From Baffinella frigidus (lineage: Eukaryota > Cryptophyceae > Cryptomonadales > Baffinellaceae): a stretch of 24,649 nucleotides of DNA. Position numbers and translations under genes: made by a program. The stretch spans positions 609,626-634,274 of the forward strand of contig MU646331.1 in assembly GCA_026770585.1 (NCBI GenBank). The letters run 5' to 3'. A model generated the notes under the pieces. That model was not told the origin of the DNA and made no database searches. It saw only the letters and a program-made list of their open reading frames with translations. Within the stretch, counting starts at the first letter, position 1, and each line of letters opens with the position of its first letter. This document shows positions 1 to 12,300 of the stretch, piece after piece.

Positions 1-215
1 AACCCTAAACCCTAAACCCTAAACCCTAAACCCTAAACCCTAAACCCTAAACCCTAAACCCCAAACCCTAAACCCTAAACCCCAAACCCTAAACCCCAAA
101 CCCTACACCCTGAACACCCTACAACCTAAACCCCACACCCAACACCCAAAACCCCATACCCCAAACACCAAACACCAAACACCATATACCAAACCCCACA
201 CCCCACACCCCACAG
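1..215 (+). repeat. CCCTAAA telomere-type array at window start
   Basis: Positions 1-58 are perfect CCCTAAA repeats, decaying to CCCCAAA, CACCAAA and CCCCACA variants up to the exon 1 acceptor. The C-rich strand reading inward matches the left end of a chromosome, but equally long arrays occur in introns downstream, so an intron is at least as likely. Confidence 0.85.
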
Positions 216-382
216 GGTTCACAGTCTTCTCGCGAGTCCCGGGAACGTCACAGGACATCCCCTGGAAGGAAATCACAGAGGAGGACAAGCTGCTCGTGCA
301 GCAGCAGCCGACGTCACACTTGGGGGTCGCGACCTTCTTGGTGGCGACGGACGTCCCTGTGACGTCCGTTACGTATATCGAG
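216..382 (+). CDS. Exon 1 (55 codons, enters with 2 nt, leaves in phase 0)
   Basis: Open frame beginning [10 protein letters not shown] and ending PVTSVTYIE, between acceptor CACAG|GG and donor GAG|GTGCTG. It contains a short charged stretch ([10 protein letters not shown]), the least module-like part of the protein, then beta-strand sequence [14 protein letters not shown]. The upstream exon must lie left of the window or be hidden in the array. Confidence 0.7.
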
Positions 383-3300
383 GTGCTGCACTAAGCCCTA
401 AACCTCACATCCTAAACCCTACACCCTGCACCCTACACCCTACACCCTGAAACCACAAACCATAAACCATAAACCATAAACTATAAACCATAAACCACAA
501 GTCCTAAACCATAAACCATAAACCATAAACCATAAACCATAAACCATAAACCATAAACCATAAACCATAAACCATCAATCACAAGTCCTAAACCATAAAC
601 CATAAACCATAAACCATAAACCATGAACCATAAACCATAAACCATAAACCATAAATCACAAGTCCTTAACCATGAACCATAAACCATAAACCATGAACCA
701 TGAACCATAAACCATAAACCATAAACCATAAACCATAAACCATAAACCATAATCCCCAAACCCCAAACCCTAAACCAGGTGCTGGTAACGGACAACCTGG
801 TGCTGCGATCGAGCTCGAACGTGACGTTCTCGCCGGGCGAAGATGTGCGCTTCAAGAAAGTCCAGGTTGCGAGCCTTATTCTTTTTCGTCTTCTGATTGG
901 TCTTCTTTTTATTTCTTTTGCGGTTGCGGTTCTTCTTCTTCTTCTTATGCGTCTTCTTCTCCTTATTCGTCTTCTTCTTCTTCGTCTTCGTCTTCTTCTC
1001 GTTCTTCTTCTTCTTCTTCTTCGTCGTCTTCGTCTTTGTCGTCTTTTTCTTCGTCTTCGTCTTCCTCTTCTTCTTCGTCTTCTTCTGCTTCATCTTATTC
1101 TTTTTCTTCTGCTTCTTGTTCTTCTTCACTTCTTGTTCTTCTTCTTCTTGTTCATTACTATCAAGCCTGTAGATGAGCGATCCAAACGTCCATGAGCCTC
1201 ACAACGATCCCGCGTCGGTACAGTACCAGTCCTCAAAAGTGAACATTCGCCCGCCTCTGTCCATTCGCCTGCCTCTGTCCAAAAGTGAACATTCGCCCGC
1301 CTCTGGTGTGGCACGGGGGCAAACCTCGCAAGTCTCGCAAACGTGTTGAGATGAAGATGAGAGATCCAAAAGTCCATGAACCTTGAGCCGAACCCGCCTA
1401 TGTGTGTAGATGCTCCACGGAGGCCAAACTGGGCCTCGCAAGCGTGTTCATATCAAGATGAGTGATCAAAAAGTCCATGAACCTTAAGCCGAGGAGTGGT
1501 CCAAAAGTCCGTGAACCTTACTCCGAGCCCTATGTCCGCAGGTGTTCCACGGGGGTAAGCCAGGCCTCGCGAGTGTGTTCTTCCGCGCGCTCACTGAAGA
1601 CGTCACCGGAAACTACTACCAGATCGAGTCCGGGAACGTGCGCATGATGACGTGAACCCTACACCCTAAACCCTGAACCCTAAACCCTGAGCCCTAAACC
1701 CTAAACCCTAAACCCTAAACCCTAAACCCTAAACCCTAAACCCTAAACCCTAAACCCTACACCCTACATCCTACACCTTGAACCCTAAACCCTAAACCCT
1801 AAACCCTACACCCTACACCCTAAACCCTGAACCCTAAACCCTACACCCTAAACCCCACACCCTAAACCCTAAACCCTAAACCCTAAACCCTAAACCCTAA
1901 ACCCTAAACCCTAAACCCTAAACCCTGATCCCTAAACCCTAAACCCTAAACCCCAACCCCGAACCCCCAAACCCTAAACTATAAACCCTAAACCCTAAAC
2001 CCTAAGCCCTAAACCCTAAACCCTAAGCCCTAAACCCTAAACCCTAAACCAGGCTGCCCGGCTTTCTATTCTCGCAGACGCTTGTGGACGTGCAGAAGGA
2101 GGGGGTCGGCACGTTTGAAATCCGCCCGGATATTGCGCCATCGACTGACGTCACCGTCACCATGGTGCCGCCCAACTGGGAAATGACTTGAGCCAACTGG
2201 GAAACGACTTTCTAGCGACACAATGGGGACATGACTTAACGCCCGATTGGCATCGCCCGATTGGCATCGGCGTCACGTCCCGATTGGCATCGGGACGTGA
2301 CGTGATTGATCACCATGGTCCCGCCCGACATGAAATTTACTGGAAACCCATAAAATCACAAACTCCTGTCCATGAATGGGCCTTCAACGGAGAACCGAAC
2401 CCAGACCCCTCCCTTGCTCGCAGAGAGAACCCACACAACACATCATTTCCACCACAAATCAACTTCACGCGGATCGTTAACATTTGGCAGATGGTTGACA
2501 TTGGGCGGACACTTGACATTTGGCGTCGCAGGTGTCATCCGATCCGTCAGTCGCGTCCGTCACCGCCTCCGTTCTGCTGACCGCTGCTGACGGTACGACC
2601 CTACACCCTACACCCTACACCCTACACCCTACACCCTACACCCTACACCCTACACCCTACACCCTACACCCTGCATCCCTACACCCTACCCTACACTATA
2701 CACTATGACGGTACGACCCGAAACCCCTAAACCCTCACGGTTCAAACCCTCACCACTCATTGCCTCGCTAAACCCCAACCTAAACCCTGAAGCCTAACCC
2801 CCCACCTTACGCCCTAAACAAACCCTAAAACCCAAACCCCAAACCCCAAACCCCAAATCCCAAACCCTAAAAATAGGCTCTATAAACCCTAAACCATACA
2901 CCCGAACCCCGAAACCCTAAACCCTAAACCCTCACCAGGCACGTCCGCTGGCAACACGAAGACAATCACGATCAGCTACGTGCAGCAGGGCACCGTCGCC
3001 ATTTCCTTCTTCGCCGAGGGCGGGAATTATGACGGTGTCATCTGGTCAAACCAAGCCCTAAACCCTGAACCCTACACCCTGAACCTTGAAGATGGTGTGG
3101 TTTGGTGGTTTCGTTTTTTTGGCCGAGGGCGGGAATTATCTCGGAGTCATCTGGTCCTACCCAACCCTGAACTCTGATCCCTAAACCCTGAACCCTAGCT
3201 TGATTCTTTCATGTGCCCAACACGCGGTCGTGTCCATCTAAAACGTGTCCAACAATTATCCAGGTCCAACGGCGTAGTGGCCGCAACGCGCCCAGGCTTC

Positions 3301-6300
3301 ACGCTGTCAGCAACGGACGTGTCTGTGCCCTACGACGGGGACGTGACCCTCACCATCACGCCCGATACCGTGCCGACCACCGACTCCACGGTGCGCTCTT
3401 CCCAACCGCTACAGTCCTCGAGCACAACCCCTAAGCCCTGAAACCCGAAGCCCGAAACCCGAAACCCGAAACCCGAAACCTCTTGTGAGATTTTCGCTTG
3501 AAATACAGCGAGCAGCCGTTATCCATACAAACAGTCCCGCCATGCATGCGCGCCCGAGGCTCTGATTACACTGCCAGGGCGGAGTTTTTGTATTAGTCAA
3601 CTCAAGGCGAAAATCGATTTTCGAAGAACCCAATCTTGGTACCTCGTTGCTAAGTTGACATATTTTGTGGGTGAATTGACTTTTATAAAATCTCCGGGCT
3701 GGCAGTGGATTAAGCACGACCGCGCCAGAGTCGAACCCCGGCTTTCCAGGGCTCATAACCTCTCGATCCAGAGCCCATAACCTGGCGTGGCTCGCGCAGG
3801 TTCGGGTGACGTCATCGCACCAACGCTATCCTCTCCACGGGCGCTGCCCCAACAGCCGTTGGGATATCCTCACACCCTCGCCTGATCGCGCAGGTGCGGG
3901 TGACATCATCGCAGCCGGCGAAGGCCGCGCCCGTCGAGAGCGTCTTCGTCCTCCTCGCCGGCCAGGTGCGCCCATCACGTCCGCGAATAAGATTTATAGT
4001 ATTCATCACGTCCCTTAATAAGATTTGTAGCACTCATCACGTCCCCGAATAAGATTTATAGCACTCATCGTGTCCCCTAATAAGTTGTACAGCACTTGTC
4101 ACGTCCCATATAAGACGTCATCGCAGCCGGCGAAAGCCGCGCCCGTCGAGAGCGTCTTCGTCCTCCTCGCCGGCCAGGTGCACCCATCACGTCCTCATCA
4201 CGCCCGCTAATAAGATTTAAAACACTCATCACGTCCATTAAGAAGATTTATGGCACTCATCACGTCCCCCAATAAGACTTGTAGCAAGCATCACGTCCCC
4301 TAATAAGACTTGTAGCACTCATCACGTCCCATATAAGACGCCATCGCAGCCGGCGAAAGCCGCGCCCGTCGAGAGCGTCTTCGTCCTCCTCGCCGGCCAG
4401 GTGCACCCATCACGTCCCTTAATAAGATTTAGAGCACTCATCACGTCCCTTTATAAGAGAGCAACTGCGCGCGCAAACCCTCAACCCCGAATCCTGAACC
4501 CTCAACACCAAACTCTAATCCCGACACTGTGCAGGACTACTCAGTGGGGTTCCAAGGCGACTCAAAACGGAATTCCGGTTCAGTCAACCGTCGCACGGTT
4601 GACTAATCCTCTTCGTTCGCATGTCTAATCATCTTCGTGTTTTTAAGGTGTTTTTAACTCCGTGGTACTATTCACAATGTAAAACGCTCGTTCGCAGATC
4701 GTGACGACGACAGTGCGGATCCGTTCGTGGTGTTCCGTGGCCCCGGGCAACTGCGCGCGCTCTGGTGTCGCCAAGATTCGCTTCTCCGTCTCGGTACCAC
4801 ATTTCCTCCGAAGCGATTTTTTATAGTGTGCATAGCGCCGATTTTTTTCGAGCCCTCCAAAGTGGTCAGAACAACTTTGCAACCGATTGTGTGATGTGTT
4901 TGTCCAAGCTTCCCGTGCACTCGGTTGTGCGAGGGTTTTCCGAGTGCCCTGTGGCCGCGGTGATTGGAACAGGCAGGGCAACTTCATAGGCTAACGGCCT
5001 GAAAATGGGGTAGTTAGGCATACGGCATTGCCTAGGACCTCCTACCGTAGGCCGAGGGATCCTAGGACCAAAAAGTCTCGGCCTACGGTAGGAGGTCCTA
5101 GGCAATGCCGTAGGCCTAACTACCCCATTTTCAGGCCGTTGCCCTATTAAACTACGCCTAACAAGAACCTCCCCAGCAGCAAAACAAGATGCTCTAGGCC
5201 TCACGATAACCCCCGTGCAGACGGCCGGGGGCAACTACGACCCCTAGACTTTAATCCATCAACCATAAACCCTGAATCATAAACCCTAAACCCTAAACCC
5301 TAAACCCTTACCCCTAAACCCTAAACCCTTACCCCTAAACCATAAACCATAAACCACAAACCACAAACCACAAACCACAAACCATAAACCATAAACCATA
5401 AACCATAAACCATAAACCGTAAACCCAAAACCCTTTGAGCAGGCGGCCGGGGGGAACTACGACGGCGTCGAGACTGGCGAAGTGGTCACTGCCACGGCCC
5501 TCGCTCCGCAGGTCTGCCCCCGATAGCTCTGTCTTCGTCTATTTGGGCGAAGCGATTTGCTTCCCCCGGGCTCGGTTCCGCCCCTAAGTTGACGGATTTG
5601 TACTCCGCTCCTAAGTTGACGGATTTGTACCGTGAACCCGGCATGTCAACTTAGGAATAGTCGAGCAACTACGACGGCGTCGAGACGGGGGAAGTGGTCA
5701 CTGCCACGGCCCTCGCCCCTCAGGTCAATCCTCCACCCCCTACACCTCTCGGTGCATGTTTTTTTGTTTTTTTCACGAACAAGACCTTCGAGTAGTTTAC
5801 TCAACTTCCCGGGGCGAACAAACCCTGCCGCGAGATTACTCAACTCTAACAAGCAACGCTCGTGCGCAGCTTGCCATGTCCGCGACAGCGCTCTACCACC
5901 AGCCCTCAACGTGGGAGCAAATCCCCCTTTTCAATCCCCTTGATTTGTACTGGAGGTCGCCGGAATCCCGCGGCCTGTGGTACAAACCCGGGGTTCCGAC
6001 AACGAGGATTTGCTCCCACTCTGAGGGCTGGTGGTACGTGCAAGCATCCCCGTCAGCCGTATCTCAGGGCGTTTTGGTAACAGGATCGTACTTTATATCA
6101 CCATGAGGTACTGACTGACCTGACCGTGGATTCTCGTGCGCAGCTTGCGGTGTGAGCCACAGCGCTGAACGTCCAAGCCGCCCCGGGGTTCGCCTGCCCG
6201 GCTACCCAAACCGTTGCAATAACCGGGGGTTCTGGTGCGTTTGGTCGGCACGACACCTGTTGACAAATGCGTCGTATGGCAGCTTGCGGTCTCAGCGACA

Positions 6301-9300
6301 GCGCTCTACGTCCAAGCGTCCCCGGGGTTCGCGACACTACCAAATCCTGCGAACAAACCCTGCACGGCTACTCAACCATTGCACTAACCGGGGGATCTCG
6401 TCTCTTGTGCGCAGCTCGCGGTCTCAGCGACAGCGCTCTACGTCCAAGCGTCCCCGGGGTTCGCGACCTTCTCAGTCTCACCGACCTACGCGCCCTCGAC
6501 AGACACCGTCCTGGGGTACACCCCCTAAACCCTGAACCCTAAACCTCAAGCCCCACACCCCAAACCCCACACCCTACCACTCAGAAGGCTACAGTGAAGG
6601 CGGAATTCTACATCTAGGATCCTTGTCTTCAGAGTGTACAGGGAATGGTCACGCACCCCCCCCCCCAGACATCCGGGGAGTTAGGTTCACCGTATCCTTC
6701 TGAGTCCCCTCCAAACCCAAACGCCTACACCTTGGACCTACACCTTAGACCTTTTCGGTCTCCCCGACCTACGCGCCCTCCACAGACACAATCCTGGGGT
6801 ACACCCCTTAAACCCTAAACCTCAAACCTTAAACCCTAAATCCTAAACCCTAAACCCTAAACCCTAAACCCTAAACCCTAAACCCACGACAGACACCATC
6901 CTGGGGTAAACCCCAAACCCCAAACCCCAAACCCTACATGCCGCTCCATCATGTCGCTAGTCCTGCGCAGCACTTTTATCTCCAAACCCCAAACCCCAAA
7001 CCCCAAACCCCAAACCCCAAAACCCAAAACCCAAACCCCAAACTCCAAACTCCAAACCCCACACCCAACAGACTCTCCTCCGCAGACGAGGCAGTCTGCA
7101 CCGTGCAGGCCACCACCACCTTCACGGGCGGGGTTGCAGGGGGCGCGCCAGGGTCTTCGCGTGAGGTAACCGTAACCTTAACCCCTAAACCCTAAACCTG
7201 GAACCTAGAACCTGGAACCTGGAACCTGGAACCTGGAACCTGGAACCCTAAACCCTAAACTTTGAATCCTGAACCATACACCATAAACCCGAAACCCTAA
7301 ACTCGAAACCTCAAACCCCCAAACCCCAAACCCCAAACCTTGAACCCTCAACCCTCAACCCTCAACCCTCAACCCTAACCCCTAACCCCTTACCCCACAG
7401 GTAACCGTGACGCACCGAGGCGTCGGAGATACCTTCATTACCATCCAAGGTCCGAGTCGGACCCAATACCCAACTCCCAACTCCCAACTCCCAACTCCCA
7501 ACTCCCAACTCCCAACTCCCAACTCCCCAACCCCCAACTCCCAACTCCCAACTCCCACCCCCCAACCCGAGCCTCCTTGGGTGAGAACACACGGTGGTCA
7601 TGTTGGTCCTGGTCCTACAGTCTGAATGATTGCTAAACGTCTGCCGGGTGGGTATCGAGGGGTGCGGTCAGTAGCTCTAAGAGAGCCCCCGCACGACAGT
7701 TAACTAATCGCAGTTTTTCCTGGTGATAACCCTGTTTTGGTTAGTTTTTGGTTTAGTCACCGTCCCTCCGCGAACAACCCCGAGTCAATATTTTTCAGTT
7801 AACCGCTTTCAGTCAAACCTCCTTCAGTCAAAACTTCCAGTTAACTTTCGGGGACCCTCGATCGCAGTCGCCGGGCCAGGGTCGTCCAACTACGCTAACA
7901 TCGACCCCAAGACCCTCTACGTCCGCCTGCTCGCATCCTTCACCGCGAATCCCGCCTCTGTCATCCTCCAGGCGAGCCTTCTACACCATACACCCGAAAC
8001 CCGGAAAACGGAAAACGGAACCCGGAAAACGGAAAACGGGAAACGGGAAACGGAACCCGGAACCCGGAACCCGGAACCCGGAACCCGGAACCCGGAACCC
8101 TGACCCCCGTGCCCCTGCTAGCTGATATCTGGTTGCTGATTGGTGGTGAGAGGTTCGCCCCTTTTCTGGCCTCGAGTGACGTACTCTCTACGTCCGCCTG
8201 CTTGCCTCCTTCACCGCGAGCCCCGCTAGTGTCATCCTGCAGGCGAGCCTTCCCCCTCGAGGCCAAAACAGGGACTATTTCAAAATGTTGTTTTCAGCTG
8301 GTTGTATCCTTTGTAGGGGAGTTGGTATCGTTATCTGTTTTAAAACTTGCCCTTTTTCTGGCCTCGAGTGGTCACTGTGCCCCTGCGGATTTCATAGGCT
8401 GACGGCCTGAAAATGGGGTAGTTGGGCATACGGCATTGCCTAGGACCTCCTACCGTAGGCCGAGGGATCCTAGGACCAAAAAGTCTCGGCATACGGTAGG
8501 AGGTCCTGGGCAATGCCGTAGGCCTAACTACCCCATTTTCAGGCCGTTACCCTATTAGATTGCTGGTTGATGATTGCTGATTGGCGGGTAGCTGTCGGTA
8601 CATCGCTTACCACATACCCTAATTCCTGAACTCTTCACCCCGCTTACAGGCGGCGAACACGATGGTGGTCACTCTGCGTCCATCTATCGAGATCGCGGCG
8701 GACGTGACCGCTACCCTGGCGCTATCAGTCAACGGCGTCGCGTCCATCACCCCGTCCCAGGTCGCGCCCCATTCCCCTTGCAAGAGTGATGAATGGACAC
8801 AAGAGGAATAGATGGGCTTGTCAGATGAATAAATGGACGGAATAGATGGACGGCCTCTCTGGCGCTATCAGTCGACGGAGTCGCGTCCATCACCCCGTCC
8901 TCGGTCGCGCCCTATTCCTATTGCAAGAAGAATAGATGGACGCAAGAGGAATGGATGGACGCAAGAGTTACACCAGGTGGCTGACACGGACTTTCTCGGC
9001 AGGTGACATTCTCGCCGCCGCGGCAACTGATCGGGCGGGACGTGCTGCCGCGCGTCGCAGCACGCGTCGTCCTCGCCGAGGATTTCCAGGCACGTCCGAA
9101 TCCACGTCCGCCATAGGGAATCCCTTTGTCAGCATATCATGGATAGATGGACGATCTCAGGGATAGATGGGCGGTCTCGCGGGTTTTCTCCGGCTGTGCG
9201 CATAGCCCCGGCACAGCATGCTAATCGGGCGGGAAGTGCTGCCGCGCGTGGCTGCACGCGTCGTCCTCGCTGAGAATTTCCAGGCACGTCCGCCACACGG

Positions 9301-12300
9301 AATCCCTGTGTCCGCACATCAGGGATAGATGGGCGTCTTTGCTGAGGATTTTCAGGCACGTCCGATTCCACGTCTGCCATAGGGAATCAGTTTGTCAGCA
9401 TAGGAGGGATAGATGGGCCATCTGGCGGATTCCGCAGAGTGGTTTGACGTGTTGGGTGCAGACGAGCGAGCGCAGGTGTCCCCTACACCGATAATTACGT
9501 ATTCAAACTGATTTTATTTTATTTTTGCAGGTGTTCCCGCGGATGGGGGGGGGCGATCACAGGGATCCTCAACGATAACCTTGACCAAGTCCGCCACACA
9601 GACTTCACGACCTCTACACGGAATCCCCGTGCCAGCACATCAGGGATAGATGGGCGATCTTGTCAGCATATCAGGGATAGATGGGCGATATCAGGGATCG
9701 ATGGGCGATATTCACCCTGACCACAGCTGCGTATGGTGCAGGTGTTCCCGCGGATGGGCGGAGGGACGATCACGGGGATCCTCAACGACAACCTCGACCA
9801 AGTGCGTGTACTCTGGGACGCCGGGTCGGCGCAGGTCCCCACTCTATCCCATCCGCCTCTTTTCTACCGGTGCTCTTGCCTCCACCTTAACATCCCCGAT
9901 CCCGGCAACCTCGACCAAGTGCGTGAGCTCTGGGACTCCGGCTCGGCCCAGGTTCCCGCTAAACCCCAAACCCTAGGCTCGGCTCTCGCGTCCCCATCTT
10001 TGGGACGCCGCTCTTTGAGGAGGAGGTCAGAAGCACCCTAACACCTAAATCCCAAAACCCAAAACCCAAAACCCCAGACCCTAAACCCTAAACCTTAAAC
10101 CTTAAACCCTAAACCCTGAAGCCTGAAGCCTAACCCCAAAACCCCAAACCCTAAACCCTAAACCCCAAACCCCAAACCCCAAACCCCAACCACAAACCCT
10201 ATACCTTAAACCCTAAATCGCAAACCCCGGGCAGGACTACTCGGTGGGGTTCCAAGGAGACTTCGCACTCGCTCTCGAAGAAGAGGTCCGGCCCCGGGCT
10301 GTCCCAAACTTGCTACAAGGCGATTGTACAATCGAGGGAACGGTACAAATTTAAAAATCCCTGGTACGAACCGACTTATAACAGGCGATTTTGCGCTCGC
10401 TCTCGAAGAGGAGGTACTGCGCCCAAGCCCCAAACCCCAAACACTCCACCCCAAACACTGAACACTAAACACTAAACACTAAACACTAAACACTAAACAC
10501 TAAACACTAAACACTAAACCCGCAAAATATTTATACACAAAATATCTATATACAATATATTGATTAAATACGTGTGGGCAGGTGTTTGCGACGGTGAGTG
10601 TGGCCTACGTGTCCTTCGGGTCCGCGTCGCTCGCCATGTATCTACATACGAGTAATCATTTGTAAGAGGCTATATATAAGTATGCCTGCATGTATGCATA
10701 TATTTATATGTATATGTATATGTATTTATATATATATGCATATATAGATGTATATGTGTATATATGTATATATGTAAATGTAATATTTTTTACATGTGGG
10801 CAGGTGTTTGCGACGGTGAGTGTGACGTACGTGTCCTTCGGGTCCGCGTCGCTCTCCATGTCCGCGACATCATCAGACGTCAACTTTCTTGGCGCGTTCC
10901 TCCCGGAAGTCTTCGCCATCGCGGCACAGCACTCGGTGTGTACCATTCTTCTCCTTCTCTTTCTTCTTTTTCTTGCGCGCCCGGACTGAAACTACTACGA
11001 GTCCATCTATTCAACCCCCCCCCTAGGAAGATCTTAGGTCCGTAGGGATTTCCCACCGTAGGGTCCTAGATCACTACACAAATCGTCTCCATGTCCGCGA
11101 CGTCATCAGACGTCAACTTTCTCGGCGCGTTCCTCCCGCAAGTGTTCACCATCGCGGCCCACCACTCAGCCCTGAACCATACACCCTGAACAATGATGGT
11201 AATATGCACTCCTAACCCTAAGATCCTCAACCCCTCAACCCTACACCCTACACCCTACACCCTACACCCGGGAAACGATCGCTGCCCAGCACTCGGTCCT
11301 GAACCCTAAATCCTTAACCATTGCCTTTCTCCAAACTCTAAACCCCTGAACCCTAAACCCTAAACCCTAAACCCTAAACCCTAAACCCTAAACCCTAAAC
11401 CACAAACCACAAACCCCAAACCCCAAACCACAAACCCCAAATCCTAAACCATTATATTTCTCTAATCCCCTCAACCCTTACCCCCTCAACTTTGAACCCT
11501 TACCCCCTCAGCCCTGATCCCTAAACCCTACAAACGTAGGTGGCCCTACAAACGTAGGTGGGGGGGGGGTCGAACTCGAACCGACATTCCCCTGAATTCT
11601 AAGCTCCTCACCCCTGAACCCCCAACCCTGAAACCTTAATAGGTGACGCTGAACACAACCTCGGTCCGCCTGCAATTCTGCGGATGGAAGGGGGGGGCAA
11701 CTCAAGCCGACATTCCCTCATAAATCCCTGAACTCCAAGCCCCCAAACCCTGATCCCTGAACCCTGAGTAGGTGACGCTGAACACCACCTCGGTCCGCTT
11801 GCAATTCGGCGACGGGGAGGGGGTGCAACTCAAGCCGACCTTCCCTCCTGGCGATGACTCCACCATCCTCCTCTCTTCGACCGCCCCGGAGGTAAAAGGG
11901 TCTGGGGTTTACGGGATTTGAGGTGCAAACGGGGGTTTCGGGTTCACGGGGTGTGGGGTTGACGGGGTTTGGCAAACCCCAGACCCCTTTTTGTGGCTGA
12001 AGGCGACTTTGCCCCTCGGCGATTCTCCTTTCATCCACTGCCCCGGAGGTGTGGTCCGAAAGGGACCTTAGGGTTTACGGGGGTTGGGGTTTACGGGGGT
12101 TCGGGTTCAGGGTTCAGGGTGTAGGGTTTAGGGTTTACTCTGAGAAAAGAAGGTATTAAAAGGATTAAGAGGAAACATAAGGACCATACGGACCGTAAGG
12201 ACTAACGTATAATCGGCAAAGTGTGGTGCAACTCAAGCCGACATTCCCGCCGGACGATGACTAGATAATCATCCTCTCGTCCATTACCCAAGAGGCATGG

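Noticed and set aside
103-855. Minus-strand frames rich in Trp, Tyr, Gly, Phe ([11 protein letters not shown] type)
   Set aside because: They are the translation of CCATAAA/CCCCAAA heptamers; period 7 is open in several frames by composition alone.
770-1195. Lys-rich frame on - and Leu/Phe-rich frames on +
   Set aside because: Products of the CTT/TCG tract in intron 2; only the first 29 codons of the + frame (exon 2) look real.
3712-3775. tRNA-like words (GGCTCATAACC, GAGTCGAACCCC)
   Set aside because: The two words would belong to opposite strands of a tRNA and no cloverleaf fits.
3966-4470. CRISPR-like spacing of 31-bp repeats
   Set aside because: Units are contiguous with no unique spacers, and the setting is a eukaryotic intron.
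4643-5234. Minus-strand frames of 80-122 residues
   Set aside because: They cross the palindrome and the exon 10 complement; no module, motif or coding-like composition of their own.
10690-11045. Frame starting [10 protein letters not shown]
   Set aside because: The start is the TATG tract; only the part over exon 20 is coding, and that is entered by splicing, not from this ATG.
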